DNA of 64,000 nucleotides from Psychroserpens algicola (GTDB lineage Bacteria > Bacteroidota > Bacteroidia > Flavobacteriales > Flavobacteriaceae), in contig NZ_JACNMJ010000001.1 of assembly GCF_014526325.1 (NCBI RefSeq), positions 744,001 to 808,000 of the forward strand, read 5' to 3'. The notes under the pieces were generated by a model. The model worked only from the letters and a program-made list of their open reading frames with translations. It had not been told where the DNA came from and made no database searches. Every line of letters begins with the position of its first letter. Position 1 is the first letter of the stretch. Shown in pieces: positions 29,208 through 38,406 of this stretch. Both the position numbers and the translations under genes were made by a program.

Positions 29208-30899
29208 ATGCAGAACTCAAAATTACTCGATATAAAAAATCTTTCGATTTCTTTTTCTTCTGAAGGTATCGAAAGTGAAATTATCCATAACATATCCTAT
29301 GAATTACAACCCAATGAAATTTTAGGTATAGTAGGCGAGTCTGGTTCTGGTAAATCGGTTTCTTCTCTGGCTATTCTGGGTTTACTTCCAAAGCGTATTT
29401 CAAAAATAACACAAGGAACAATTACATTTAATCAACAAAATTTAACATCACTAAGCTCTAAACAGTTTCAAAGCATAAGAGGAAATGAGATTGCAATGAT
29501 ATTTCAAGAACCTATGAGTTCTTTAAATCCGTCTATGACCTGTGGAAACCAAGTTTTGGAAATCCTACTTCAACATACAAGTTTGTCTAAAGCTGAAGCG
29601 AAAGCTGAAACCTTATCTCTTTTTGAAAAAGTAAAACTGCCATTACCAAAACGTGTTTACAGTGCCTATCCTCATGAAATTTCAGGCGGACAAAAACAAA
29701 GGGTTATGATTGCTATGGCTATTGCCTGTAAACCAAAAATATTAATTGCAGATGAGCCTACTACAGCATTAGATGTTACTGTACAAAAAGATATTATCAC
29801 ACTTCTCAAACAGTTACAGTTAGAAGAACAGATGAGTATTATATTTATTTCTCATGATTTGTCGTTGGTTTCAGAAATTGCAGATCGTATTATGGTGATG
29901 TATAAAGGAGCTATTGTTGAACAAGGTGATGTGACTCAAATTTTTAAATCACCAAAACATATCTATACTAAAGCTTTAATTAATTCTAGACCTTCGATGG
30001 ATAGCCGTTTAAAGCAGCTGCCTACAATAGATGATTTTATGAATAATACTTCAAATTCTGAAATTATCACTTCTGAAAAACGATCTCAAACTCAAAAACA
30101 GATATACGCTCAAAAACCGCTTCTGGAAGTCATAAATGTCGAAAAAGAGTTTATTTCAAAATCGGGTTGGTTTTCAAAACCTCAAACTTTTAAAGCTGTC
30201 AATAATGTCTCTTTCAAATTATATAAGGGCGAAACTCTAGGGCTTGTAGGTGAATCTGGATGTGGAAAATCAACACTTTCAAATGCTATTTTACTTTTAA
30301 ATAAAGCAACTTCGGGTTCAATTATGTATCAAGGAGTTGACATTACTAAGCTTTCAAAATCAGATATTAGAAAACTCAGAAAAGATATTCAAATTATATT
30401 TCAAGATCCATATGCGTCGTTAAACCCGAGACTCACTGTAGGTAAAGCTATTATGGAGCCTATGAAGGTTCATAACATTGGAACTTCTGATACCGAAAGG
30501 AAATCAAAAGTTTTGGATTTGCTTTTAAAGGTTGGGTTAGATGAAAGTTATTTTAATCGCTATCCACATGAATTTTCGGGAGGACAACGTCAGCGTATTG
30601 GAATTGCTAGAGCTATTGCTCTTGAACCTCAACTCATTATTTGTGACGAATCAGTTTCTGCCTTAGATATTTCTGTACAAGCGCAAGTACTTAATTTGTT
30701 AAATGAACTAAAAACAAACTTTGGCTTTACTTATATATTTATTTCACATGATTTAGCTGTGGTTAAATATATGTCAGATCAATTAATTGTTATGAATAAA
30801 GGTAGAATTGAAGAACAAGATGATGCTGATAACATCTATAATAATCCAAAACAGCCTTATACCAAAAAACTTATTCATGCTATTCCTAAAGGATTATAA
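29208..30899 (+). CDS. Duplicated ABC transporter ATPase of the peptide/nickel type (YejF/DppDF-like)
   Basis: A 563-residue protein with two complete ABC ATPase domains in one chain. Domain 1: Walker A GESGSGKSVSS (about 43-53), signature SGGQKQR, Walker B ILIADEPTTALD. Domain 2 (from about 310): GESGCGKSTLS, SGGQRQR, LIICDESVSALD. Each ends with the oligopeptide-type C-terminal extension (for example PKHIYTKALI and PKQPYTKKLI). It would energise uptake of peptides or similar small solutes at the inner membrane. No permease or binding protein is adjacent, so the partner must be elsewhere. The ATG lies 31 bp from the subtilisin upstream element; TACATTTA just before it could be a promoter -7 box. 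Confidence 0.92.
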   Translation: MQNSKLLDIKNLSISFSSEGIESEIIHNISYELQPNEILGIVGESGSGKSVSSLAILGLLPKRISKITQGTITFNQQNLTSLSSKQFQSIRGNEIAMIFQEPMSSLNPSMTCGNQVLEILLQHTSLSKAEAKAETLSLFEKVKLPLPKRVYSAYPHEISGGQKQRVMIAMAIACKPKILIADEPTTALDVTVQKDIITLLKQLQLEEQMSIIFISHDLSLVSEIADRIMVMYKGAIVEQGDVTQIFKSPKHIYTKALINSRPSMDSRLKQLPTIDDFMNNTSNSEIITSEKRSQTQKQIYAQKPLLEVINVEKEFISKSGWFSKPQTFKAVNNVSFKLYKGETLGLVGESGCGKSTLSNAILLLNKATSGSIMYQGVDITKLSKSDIRKLRKDIQIIFQDPYASLNPRLTVGKAIMEPMKVHNIGTSDTERKSKVLDLLLKVGLDESYFNRYPHEFSGGQRQRIGIARAIALEPQLIICDESVSALDISVQAQVLNLLNELKTNFGFTYIFISHDLAVVKYMSDQLIVMNKGRIEEQDDADNIYNNPKQPYTKKLIHAIPKGL

Positions 30900-30998
30900 C
30901 ATGAATAATTTTTTAGTTAAGGTTAAGATGTTTTTGAGCAATCTTAGGGTGTTTTGAAAACCAGTTAATAACTTGTTTTCGGTGTTCGTAGGTTTAGG

Positions 30999-31055
30999 TA
31001 GATTTGGGGCAAAAAAGTTCATTTGGTTAAAATTTACGATAGATTTGGGGCAAAA
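30999..31055. repeat. Short direct repeat, two copies of 16 bp
   Basis: TAGATTTGGGGCAAAA occurs at 30999-31014 and at 31040-31055 with the related TAGGTAAATTTGG motif nearby. No coding frame explains it. Meaning unknown. Confidence 0.5.
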
Positions 31056-31137
31056 TCATTTCGTAAGCGTTTTAGGTAAATTTGGTTAATTAGGTTATTT
31101 CGATTTGGTTTTGCTAATATGAAACTTATTTTCAATA

Positions 31138-31172
31138 AATCAGTTAAATGACAAAATAAATCGATGAAATGC
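31138..31172. promoter_or_regulatory. Orphan direct-repeat regulator-like site
   Basis: AAATCAGTTAAATG and AAATCGATGAAATG are separated by 7 bp, a period of exactly 21 bp, that is two helical turns. The half-site matches the pair before the M14 gene (22284-22316). No gene start lies on either side within reach. Confidence 0.35.
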
Positions 31173-31252
31173 ATTAAATTTTAACATTTAACATGTATTT
31201 AACAGATTTTTCTTACAAAATAATAATCATTTTTTACCATCAGTCATAAAAA

Positions 31253-31276
31253 AAAGCCACTCATTAAAGTGGCTTT
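31253..31276 (-). terminator. Terminator of the CoA-transferase operon
   Basis: Perfect stem AAAGCCACT / AGTGGCTTT with a 6-base loop, 22 bp past the scoB stop; on the - strand it runs into a long T tract. The weaker T-run on the other side could also stop + strand transcripts from the ABC gene. Confidence 0.88.
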
Positions 31277-31298
31277 ATTGATACATATTAATAAATTA

Positions 31299-31952
31299 TC
31301 ATATATCCATTTCCGGAATTTCGCCATCAATAATTAATTCGCCTTCGGTAGCCTTTTTTATATCCTCTACCGACACATCTGGTGCACGTTCTAAAAGTTT
31401 AAATCCTTTATTGGTCACTTCTAAAACAGCCATATTAGTTACCACTTTTTTTACGCAACCAACTCCTGTTAAAGGCAATGAACATTGCTTTAATAATTTG
31501 GATGCTCCAGCTCTATTCGTATGCATCATGGCTACAATAATATTTTCTGCACTCGCAACTAAATCCATAGCGCCTCCCATACCTTTAACCATTTTACCTG
31601 GGATTTTCCAATTGGCAATATCGCCATTTTCAGCTACTTCCATAGCACCAAGAATAGTTAAATCAACATGCTGACCTCTAATCATTGAAAAACTTGTTGC
31701 CGAATCAAAAAAACTTGCTCCTGGCAATGTGGTAATGGTTTGCTTTCCTGCGTTGATAATATCTGCGTCTTCTTCGCCTTCAAAAGGAAATGGCCCCATA
31801 CCAAGTACACCATTTTCACTTTGAAATTCTACTTCAATATCATCCCTCACATAGTTGGCTACTAATGTTGGAATTCCGATACCGAGATTTACATAGTAAC
31901 CGTCTTGGACTTCCTTTGCGATACGTTTTGCAATTCCGTTTTTATCTAACAT
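31299..31952 (-). CDS. scoB: 3-oxoacid (succinyl-CoA:acetoacetate) CoA-transferase subunit B
   Basis: The 217-residue beta subunit carries the catalytic glutamate in FQSENGVLGMGPFPF (about 43-57), which forms the CoA thioester intermediate. It shows other family segments such as GYYVNLGIGIPTLV near the N-terminus and GGAMDLVA in the middle. With subunit A it moves CoA between succinyl-CoA and acetoacetate in ketone-body or branched-chain breakdown. The two genes are 2 bp apart and must be one operon. High certainty for the family; exact acid preference is inferred. Confidence 0.95.
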   Translation of the reverse strand: MLDKNGIAKRIAKEVQDGYYVNLGIGIPTLVANYVRDDIEVEFQSENGVLGMGPFPFEGEEDADIINAGKQTITTLPGASFFDSATSFSMIRGQHVDLTILGAMEVAENGDIANWKIPGKMVKGMGGAMDLVASAENIIVAMMHTNRAGASKLLKQCSLPLTGVGCVKKVVTNMAVLEVTNKGFKLLERAPDVSVEDIKKATEGELIIDGEIPEMDI

Positions 31953-31954
31953 AA

Positions 31955-32656
31955 TTATTGTCTTTGTCTAACTGTTCGTTGTTCAATTCGTTTTTCATAA
32001 TGTTCACCTTGAAATATGCGCTTAACAAATATCCCTGGAATATGAATTTGATTAGGATCGAGTGTTCCAACTGGCACTAACTCTTCAACCTCAGCAACAG
32101 TAATTTTTGCAGCGCCGCACATATTAGGATTAAAATTACGAGCTGTTCCTTTAAAAATAAGATTTCCAGCTTCGTCTCCTTTCCAAGCTTTTACAAAAGC
32201 AAAATCGGCTTTAAACGCATATTCTAAAACATACATTTTACCATCAAATTCTCTGGTTTCTTTACCTTCAGCGACCTCTGTTCCAAAACCAGCAGGAGTA
32301 TATACTGCTGGAAAACCAGCTTGAGCTGCTCTACAACGTTCGGCAAGGGTTCCTTGAGGAATCAATTCAACTTCGAGTTCACCTGATAGCATCTGGCGTT
32401 CAAATTCATCATTTTCACCCACATATGACGAGGTCATTTTATCAATTTGTTTGCCTTGTAATAACAAGCCTAATCCAAAATCATCTACGCCTGCATTATT
32501 AGATATGCATTTAAGTCCTTTAGTTCCTATACGCACTAATTCTGCTATTGCATTTTCAGGAATTCCTGAAAGTCCAAAACCACCAAACATAAAGGTCATA
32601 TTATCTTTAACACCTTCAAGTGCTTCTTGAACATTAGCTACTTTTTTACTAATCAT
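31955..32656 (-). CDS. scoA: 3-oxoacid CoA-transferase subunit A
   Basis: The 233-residue alpha subunit has the glycine-rich [16 protein letters not shown] segment (about 21-36) and the long [20 protein letters not shown] region ([20 protein letters not shown]) typical of SCOT/AtoD-type subunits. It is first in the two-gene operon with scoB. The upstream gap holds the terminator of the PBP1A gene, so the pair needs its own promoter in the 38 bp after that hairpin. Confidence 0.95.
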   Translation of the reverse strand: MISKKVANVQEALEGVKDNMTFMFGGFGLSGIPENAIAELVRIGTKGLKCISNNAGVDDFGLGLLLQGKQIDKMTSSYVGENDEFERQMLSGELEVELIPQGTLAERCRAAQAGFPAVYTPAGFGTEVAEGKETREFDGKMYVLEYAFKADFAFVKAWKGDEAGNLIFKGTARNFNPNMCGAAKITVAEVEELVPVGTLDPNQIHIPGIFVKRIFQGEHYEKRIEQRTVRQRQ

Positions 32657-32694
32657 TTGTTATAAATTTACTCTTGGAAAATTACGAAATAAAA

Positions 32695-32718
32695 AAGCCA
32701 TTCAAAAATGAACGGCTT
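32695..32718 (-). terminator. Terminator of the PSP1-gldH-PBP1A operon
   Basis: Stem AAGCCATTCA / TGAACGGCTT (one wobble pair) with loop AAAA, 24 bp past the PBP1A stop, running on the - strand into TTTTTT. Confidence 0.85.
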
Positions 32719-32741
32719 AAGATTTTATAATAAATTAGGTA

Positions 32742-35099
32742 TTAAAAATCTAGAACACCATCAAGTTCATCGGCAGGATTTGCGCCTTCATCACCATTAC
32801 CTTTCCACTTGGCACAATCAACCTCAATGGATAGGTTTGCAGGTTTTTCAAAATTATCTTTTGAAATCCCTAATTCTTCGTCTGCATAACAAGACTTCAT
32901 ATACATGCCCCAAATAGGTAATGCCATTGAAGCGCCTTGACCATATGAAATATGTTTAAAGTGTGCTGCTCTATCTTCGGCACCTACCCAAACTCCTGTG
33001 ACTAAATTTGGTACCATTCCCATGAACCAACCATCACTTTGATTTTGTGTTGTTCCTGTTTTTCCTGCAATTGGATTTGTTAATTCGTAAGGATATCCTG
33101 TTATAATTTCTTTATATAGGGTTTGGTTAGCTCTCCAGCTATCTCGAAGTCTGCTTCCCGATCCCGATTCGACAACACCTTGCATTAAATTAACTGTAGT
33201 ATAAGCAACCTCAGCACTTAAAACATCTTTAGTTTCTGGAGTAAATTGATATAGAATTGTTCCGTTTTTATCTTCAACTCTGGTTACCATTACTGGTTTA
33301 TTGTAAACACCTTTATTAGCAAATGTAGCATAGGCTGCGACCATTTCATACACACTAATATCTGGTGTTCCCAATGAGATAGCAGGAACGGCAGGAATTT
33401 CAGAAGTAATACCTAAGTTTTTAGCCATATCTACAACAGGTTCTGGACCAACTTTATCCATTAATCGTGCTGTTGCTGTGTTTACTGAATTTCCTAAAGC
33501 AGATTTTAATGTCAAAAACCCATCGTATCTACCATCAGAGTTTTTAGCTGTCCAAGGCTCTGGATTACCATATTTTTCAGCTTCTATTGTGATTTGTTGT
33601 CTTGGGATAGTATCACAAGGTGATAAGTGTAATTGATCTATAGCTGTAGCATACACAAAAGGTTTAAATGTAGAACCTACCTGACGCTTTCCTTGTTTTA
33701 CGTGATCATACTGAAAATGTCTGTAATTCATTCCTCCTACCCAAGCTTTTACATGGCCAGTTTGAGGATCCATAGACATCATACCTGGTTGTAAAAAAGA
33801 TTTGTAATAGCGCATAGAATCGATAGGCTTCATCACCGTATCTATTTCGCTAGGTTGCCCATCTTTCCAAGCAAAAATGCTCATTTGAACAGGTTTTTCA
33901 AATGACGCTACTATTTCTTTTTCAGATTTACCTTGTGCTCTCAAAACCCTCCAGCGTTCAGAACGTTTCATACTAGCGTTCATTAAATCTTTAATCTCTT
34001 GAGGTTCAAGATCTAGAAATGGTGCTGTCTTATTACGGTCTGGTGTATTTTGATTATCAAATTCGGCTTGAAGTCTTGGCATATGTCTAGCTACTGCATC
34101 CTCGGCATATTCTTGCATTCTAGAGTCTATAGTTGTGTATATTTTAAGTCCGTCGTTGTATAAATTATATGTTGAGCCATCAGGTTTAGGATTCTTTTTA
34201 ATCCAGTCTTTCATAAACTTGTCTAAGTATGCTCTAAAATAAGTTGCAGTTCCTTCACGATGCGATTCTGGAGAATAGTTTAAATCCAATTCTGTTTTCT
34301 GTAAACTATCTTTTAGTTGTTCTGAAATGTACTCGTATTTATTCATTTGAGCCAATACCACATTACGTCTGTTTTTTACTCCTTCAGGGTTGCGGTGAGG
34401 TCTTGGATTGTATAATGAGGAATTTTTAAACATTCCCACAAGCATAGCAGATTCCTTAAGCTCTAGATCTTTTGGCTCTTTTCCGAAGTAAATACGTGAT
34501 GCACTTCTAATCCCATCGGCATTATTTCCGAAGTCATAAATATTAAAATACATGGCTATGATTTCTTCTTTGGTATACTGACGTTCCAAACGAATTGCAA
34601 TAACCCACTCTCTAACCTTTTGAAAAACACGCTGGATTTTATTTGAAGAGACTTGCTTTGTGAACAATTGTTTGGCTAATTGTTGAGAAATGGTACTGGC
34701 TCCTCCGCCTCTTCCCATTTTTACAATAGCTCTCATAGTGCCTCTAAAATCAATACCAGAATGGTCGTAATGTCTAATATCTTCGGTTGCAACAAGAGCG
34801 TCAACCAGTTGTTTTGGCAGCTCTTCATAATCTACTGGTGTTCTATTATCGTCTAAATAAAATTTTCCTAAGGTTTTACCATCAGAAGAAATGATTTCTG
34901 TTGCTAAAAATGTTTTAGGATTTTCAAGAATGGTATGATCAGGCATTTCACCTAATGCGCCCCAAGACGCTAATAAAAACATAAAAAAGAATGCAAAAAC
35001 ACCTCCTGCAAATAGCATCCAGAAGCGTCTTACATATTTTGAAAAGTCTTGAGCGTTATCCTTAGCAGGTTTTTTCTTTGCTACTGTTTTTTTTGCCAT
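32742..35099 (-). CDS. mrcA: Penicillin-binding protein 1A (bifunctional glycosyltransferase/transpeptidase)
   Basis: Builds and cross-links peptidoglycan at the inner membrane. A basic N-terminal tail is followed by one membrane anchor (about 28-50). The GT51 domain shows EDIRHYDHSGIDFRG with the catalytic Glu (about 106-120) and GGASTISQQLAKQLF. The transpeptidase domain shows the SxxK motif in GSTFKPFVYA, the SxN motif SVN in GNSVNTATARL and KTGTTQNQSDGWFMG. Active-site residues are complete. I chose the ATG at 35099 (785 residues); an upstream TTG at 35105 overlaps the gldH stop and seems less likely. It lies 2 bp after gldH in one operon. Confidence 0.96.
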   Translation of the reverse strand: MAKKTVAKKKPAKDNAQDFSKYVRRFWMLFAGGVFAFFFMFLLASWGALGEMPDHTILENPKTFLATEIISSDGKTLGKFYLDDNRTPVDYEELPKQLVDALVATEDIRHYDHSGIDFRGTMRAIVKMGRGGGASTISQQLAKQLFTKQVSSNKIQRVFQKVREWVIAIRLERQYTKEEIIAMYFNIYDFGNNADGIRSASRIYFGKEPKDLELKESAMLVGMFKNSSLYNPRPHRNPEGVKNRRNVVLAQMNKYEYISEQLKDSLQKTELDLNYSPESHREGTATYFRAYLDKFMKDWIKKNPKPDGSTYNLYNDGLKIYTTIDSRMQEYAEDAVARHMPRLQAEFDNQNTPDRNKTAPFLDLEPQEIKDLMNASMKRSERWRVLRAQGKSEKEIVASFEKPVQMSIFAWKDGQPSEIDTVMKPIDSMRYYKSFLQPGMMSMDPQTGHVKAWVGGMNYRHFQYDHVKQGKRQVGSTFKPFVYATAIDQLHLSPCDTIPRQQITIEAEKYGNPEPWTAKNSDGRYDGFLTLKSALGNSVNTATARLMDKVGPEPVVDMAKNLGITSEIPAVPAISLGTPDISVYEMVAAYATFANKGVYNKPVMVTRVEDKNGTILYQFTPETKDVLSAEVAYTTVNLMQGVVESGSGSRLRDSWRANQTLYKEIITGYPYELTNPIAGKTGTTQNQSDGWFMGMVPNLVTGVWVGAEDRAAHFKHISYGQGASMALPIWGMYMKSCYADEELGISKDNFEKPANLSIEVDCAKWKGNGDEGANPADELDGVLDF

Positions 35100-35101
35100 A
35101 A

Positions 35102-35605
35102 TCAATGAGTTTGCGAATGCTCTATTCTAAAACCAACATCTGTGATGCCTTCTAATTTATCAATGCCATCCACACTTCCGTTTTGTCTCATGGCATGTTG
35201 TATGGTAACGGTATACTCTCCTGATTCATTAAATATGAAAGGCGTTTGATATCCTTTATACCATAATTTATTTTCTTTAACATCGGTAAATCCTGTTCCT
35301 AAAAAAGTCCCATCTGGATTTGCCATTTTATATTCTAATGTGTCCTTAACTGTTTTTCCATTAGGATAATTAAGCTCTATAATCAAAAATAAGTTACTGT
35401 ATTTATATGCTTCGGTATTCCTTAAATTAACATATAAATTATAGGTATTTGTTGAATCTGGCGGATTGATTTTAAATTCTACTTTATTGTCTTTATCCCA
35501 TTCATCTGGCACCGATTTATATTCGTCAAATACACGATTAGCATCACAAGATACTGTAACTACTATTATAAATAAACAAATGAGCCAGCACTTATTTTTT
35601 TGCAT
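35102..35605 (-). CDS. gldH: Gliding motility lipoprotein GldH
   Basis: GldH is one of the lipoproteins needed for gliding in Flavobacterium johnsoniae. Starting at the ATG at 35605 gives a 167-residue protein with a short basic start, a hydrophobic stretch and the lipobox VTVSC (Cys about residue 20). The mature part begins DANRVFDEYKSVPDEWDKD, which I recognise as GldH-like. A longer frame up to 35686 lies inside the PSP1 gene and would hide the signal peptide, so I reject it. The start overlaps the PSP1 gene by 14 bp. Located between PSP1 and PBP1A, as in other flavobacteria that I recall. Confidence 0.88.
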   Translation of the reverse strand: MQKNKCWLICLFIIVVTVSCDANRVFDEYKSVPDEWDKDNKVEFKINPPDSTNTYNLYVNLRNTEAYKYSNLFLIIELNYPNGKTVKDTLEYKMANPDGTFLGTGFTDVKENKLWYKGYQTPFIFNESGEYTVTIQHAMRQNGSVDGIDKLEGITDVGFRIEHSQTH

Positions 35606-36770
35606 TACTATTCTTTGGTTTTTTGTTATGCGGTCTTTGTTTGTTTCTATTATTTCTACGTTTCTTTTTACGTTTTGGACTATCAAAACGTGTTAAACTG
35701 TCTTGACCAACAACGTTTTCAAACTCTGTTTTAGTATCTTCTATAAGTTGAGATGCGTATTCTTCTAAACTTGCTACTTTTTCTTTTCGCTTATTTTTTG
35801 CAATAATTTCATTGGCCTGTTCAGTCGTTAATACGTGCCAATTCATCCATTCGCCTTCATATGCATACCACATATGGCCTTTAAAAATATCAGTTTTTTG
35901 ACATACAGCTTTTCCTTTTTCTGTATACAATCTTGTTTCAGTTTTAGGAAATGCTTTTAATGCATCAAGGTAGGCATCTAATTCGTAGTTAAGACAGCAT
36001 TTTAACTTCCCGCATTGACCAGCGAGTTTTAGTGGGTTTAATGATAATTGCTGGTAGCGTGCTGCTGAAGTGCTAACAGATCTAAAATCGGTTAACCATG
36101 TAGAACAACACAGTTCTCTTCCACAAGAACCAATACCACCAAGTCGGGCTGCTTCTTGACGAAAACCAACTTGTTTCATTTCAATTCTAGTTCTAAACTC
36201 TCTTGCAAAAACCTTAATCAGTTCTCTAAAATCGACACGTTCTTCAGCGGTATAATAAAATGTCGCTTTACTAGCATCACCTTGATACTCGATATCAGAG
36301 ATTTTCATTTTAAGCTTTAAATCGATAGCAAATTGTCTTGCTTTGACTTTCATTGGTTCTTCCTTATCTCTTGCCGCCGACCAAATATCAATATCTTTTT
36401 GGCTCGCCTTTCGATAAATTTTTAGAACGTTTTCTTCGTCATCAATATTGATTTTTTTACGTTTCATTTGCACTCTTACCAGTTCACCTGTAAGAGTTAC
36501 CATACCAATATCATGGCCTGATTTGGCTTGTGTAGCAACAATATCTCCTATGCTTAGTGTTAGATTTTCTGTGTTTTTGTAGTATTGTTTTCGTCCATTT
36601 TTAAAACGGACTTCAACACCTTTGAAGGGTTCTTGACCTTGCGGTAACGACATGTTGGCCAACCAATCAAAAACAGTGAGTTTATTGCAGCTATCTGTAC
36701 CGCAAGTTCCATTGTTTTTGCATCCTTTGGGTTGTCCATCCTTTCCAGTTGAGCAACTGTTACAACTCAT
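35592..36770 (-). CDS. ricT: PSP1 C-terminal domain protein (RicT/YaaT-like)
   Basis: A 392-residue cytoplasmic protein. The N-terminus is cysteine-rich (CNSCSTG, CKNNGTCGTDSC). The middle is the PSP1 domain: FYYTAEERVDFRELIKVFAREFRTRIEMKQVG, then the cysteine cluster GIGSCGRELCCSTWL and AGQCGKLKCCLNYE that can hold an iron-sulfur cluster in RicT-type proteins. The C-terminus is a lysine/asparagine-rich basic tail (from about 365). In Bacillus, RicT belongs to a complex that affects RNA processing; the role here is unknown. First gene of the operon with gldH and PBP1A. Confidence 0.85.
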   Translation of the reverse strand: MSCNSCSTGKDGQPKGCKNNGTCGTDSCNKLTVFDWLANMSLPQGQEPFKGVEVRFKNGRKQYYKNTENLTLSIGDIVATQAKSGHDIGMVTLTGELVRVQMKRKKINIDDEENVLKIYRKASQKDIDIWSAARDKEEPMKVKARQFAIDLKLKMKISDIEYQGDASKATFYYTAEERVDFRELIKVFAREFRTRIEMKQVGFRQEAARLGGIGSCGRELCCSTWLTDFRSVSTSAARYQQLSLNPLKLAGQCGKLKCCLNYELDAYLDALKAFPKTETRLYTEKGKAVCQKTDIFKGHMWYAYEGEWMNWHVLTTEQANEIIAKNKRKEKVASLEEYASQLIEDTKTEFENVVGQDSLTRFDSPKRKKKRRNNRNKQRPHNKKPKNSNAKK

Positions 36771-37001
36771 GAAATGTTATATATAATCCAGTAAACAAAT
36801 GTGTTTCTGAATGACGATTAATATTAATTTTGAAATGTAAAGATAAGATTATTTATTCACAAAAATAAGGAAAGAGATACCGACTAATTTTACAAGGGTA
36901 TTTAAAATATAAAACCCTATATTTAAACATGTTATAAAATTTATTGCTCACATTTTCATCTCAAATCGATGATAAAGCATAACACTTTAAAACCATTGAT
37001 T

Positions 37002-38399
37002 ATGAAATTTAAAATTACACACTGTTTACTTACTTTTTTCTTTTTAAGTTTTAGCTATTCTCAATCTCCAAATCAAAATGCTAATGGAGGCGAATTTGTT
37101 TTTAATTCAGACAAGTCTCCATGTTTAACTACCGAACAAAGAAACCATATAAAAGAAACATTACAAGCTAATGAAGGTCTGCTAAAACGTGAAAACGCAC
37201 TTTTTGCTTCTCAAAACCGAGGAGGAGGTCATCCTTTATTTATTTGGCCATTAAGAAAAGCTACAGAATCAAATTACAATGAGATTTATGGAATTTCTGG
37301 ATATGTAGATCATAATCCCAGTTATCCAAATCAATTAACCGATTACAATTGTGGCACTAAATCTTATGATACTAATAGCGGTTATAATCATCAAGGCATC
37401 GACATGTTTACCTGGCCTTTTGGATGGAAAATGATGGATAATGATGAAGCTGAAATAATTGCTGCTGCTCCTGGGCAAATAATTGCAAAACACGATGGTG
37501 AGTTCGATCGAAGCTGTAATTTTAATAATAATATCTGGAACGCTATATATGTACAACACTTTGATGGTAGTGTTGCTTGGTATGGACATATGAAAAATGG
37601 CTCATTAAATCCGAAAAACGTAGGTGATATGGTTGCCGAGGGCGAATATTTGGGTATTGTTGGCAGTTCCGGAAACTCTACAGGACCTCATTTACACTTT
37701 GAAGTGTATACAGATAACAGCTATACTCAATTGGTAGATCCTTATGCTGGAAGTTGTAATAACATGAATGTTGATTCTTGGTGGCAATCGCAAAGACCTT
37801 ATATCAACCCAGGAGTAAATGCTGTATTGACACATGATGCAGACCCTATATTTCCAGCCTGTCCAACAACCGAAACCACAAATGAAGAGAATCAATTTGA
37901 CCTCAACCAATCCATTCATTTTGCTATATATTTAAAAGACCAGATTGCGGGAACAAGTGTAAACCTTAGACTTATTAGACCTGATAATACAGATTTATAC
38001 AATTGGAATTTTGACTTAACCGACAATTATCCAGCATCATGGTGGCGATGGATTTTCACATTGGATATTCAAGGCGAATGGAAATGGGAGGCGACTTATG
38101 GTGGAGACACTGTAACTCATGCTTTTAACGTTGGTGATCCACTGAGTGTTGAAGATAACGATTTAAGCCAAACTTCGGTGTATCCTAACCCTTTTACCGA
38201 TCATGTGCAAATCATTTCAGATAAAAAAATTGTGAAAGCTAAGGTTGTAGATGTTTTAGGTAAGTCTGTTCTTTCAATTGAGCAGTTTTCCGAAGGTATT
38301 CAGAGTCTTAATCTTGAAAACCTCTCGAATGGTCTATATATTATAAAACTCGAAAGTGATTTGAAAGAGACAAAAACAATCAAACTTGTTAAAGAATAA
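37002..38399 (+). CDS. T9SS-exported M23 (LytM-type) metallopeptidase
   Basis: Starting at the ATG at 37002 gives a 465-residue protein with a proper signal peptide (MKFKITHCLLTFFFLSFSYS); the ATG at 36969 adds an unlikely polar extension. The M23 domain has the zinc ligands in NHQGIDMF (His about 130, Asp about 134) and GPHLHFEVY (His 230 and 232). An Ig-like segment follows, and the chain ends with a T9SS type A sorting domain (about 392-465, SVYPNPFTDHVQIIS). It would cut peptidoglycan or glycine-rich peptides outside the cell, perhaps of other bacteria. Unlike the EnvC-like protein at 50.6 kb, all zinc ligands are kept. Confidence 0.92.
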   Translation: MKFKITHCLLTFFFLSFSYSQSPNQNANGGEFVFNSDKSPCLTTEQRNHIKETLQANEGLLKRENALFASQNRGGGHPLFIWPLRKATESNYNEIYGISGYVDHNPSYPNQLTDYNCGTKSYDTNSGYNHQGIDMFTWPFGWKMMDNDEAEIIAAAPGQIIAKHDGEFDRSCNFNNNIWNAIYVQHFDGSVAWYGHMKNGSLNPKNVGDMVAEGEYLGIVGSSGNSTGPHLHFEVYTDNSYTQLVDPYAGSCNNMNVDSWWQSQRPYINPGVNAVLTHDADPIFPACPTTETTNEENQFDLNQSIHFAIYLKDQIAGTSVNLRLIRPDNTDLYNWNFDLTDNYPASWWRWIFTLDIQGEWKWEATYGGDTVTHAFNVGDPLSVEDNDLSQTSVYPNPFTDHVQIISDKKIVKAKVVDVLGKSVLSIEQFSEGIQSLNLENLSNGLYIIKLESDLKETKTIKLVKE

Positions 38400-38406
38400 A
38401 AAACAA

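Larger units (their letters stand above)
30900..31298. other. Gene-free convergent region with a direct repeat and an orphan regulator-like site
   Basis: About 400 bp between two gene ends, without a supportable gene. It contains TAGATTTGGGGCAAAA twice (30999-31014 and 31040-31055, 41 bp apart), a regulator-like repeat pair (31138-31172) and the terminator of the CoA-transferase pair. Since no gene starts here, the regulator-like site looks like a leftover of a lost gene or serves an unseen RNA. Confidence 0.5.

Noticed and set aside
35099-35105. TTG start at 35105 for PBP1A
   Set aside because: The ATG two codons later gives the usual basic MAKK start and avoids overlap with the gldH stop.
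35605-35686. Longer gldH start at 35686
   Set aside because: It would place 27 polar residues before the lipoprotein signal and lies wholly within the PSP1 gene.
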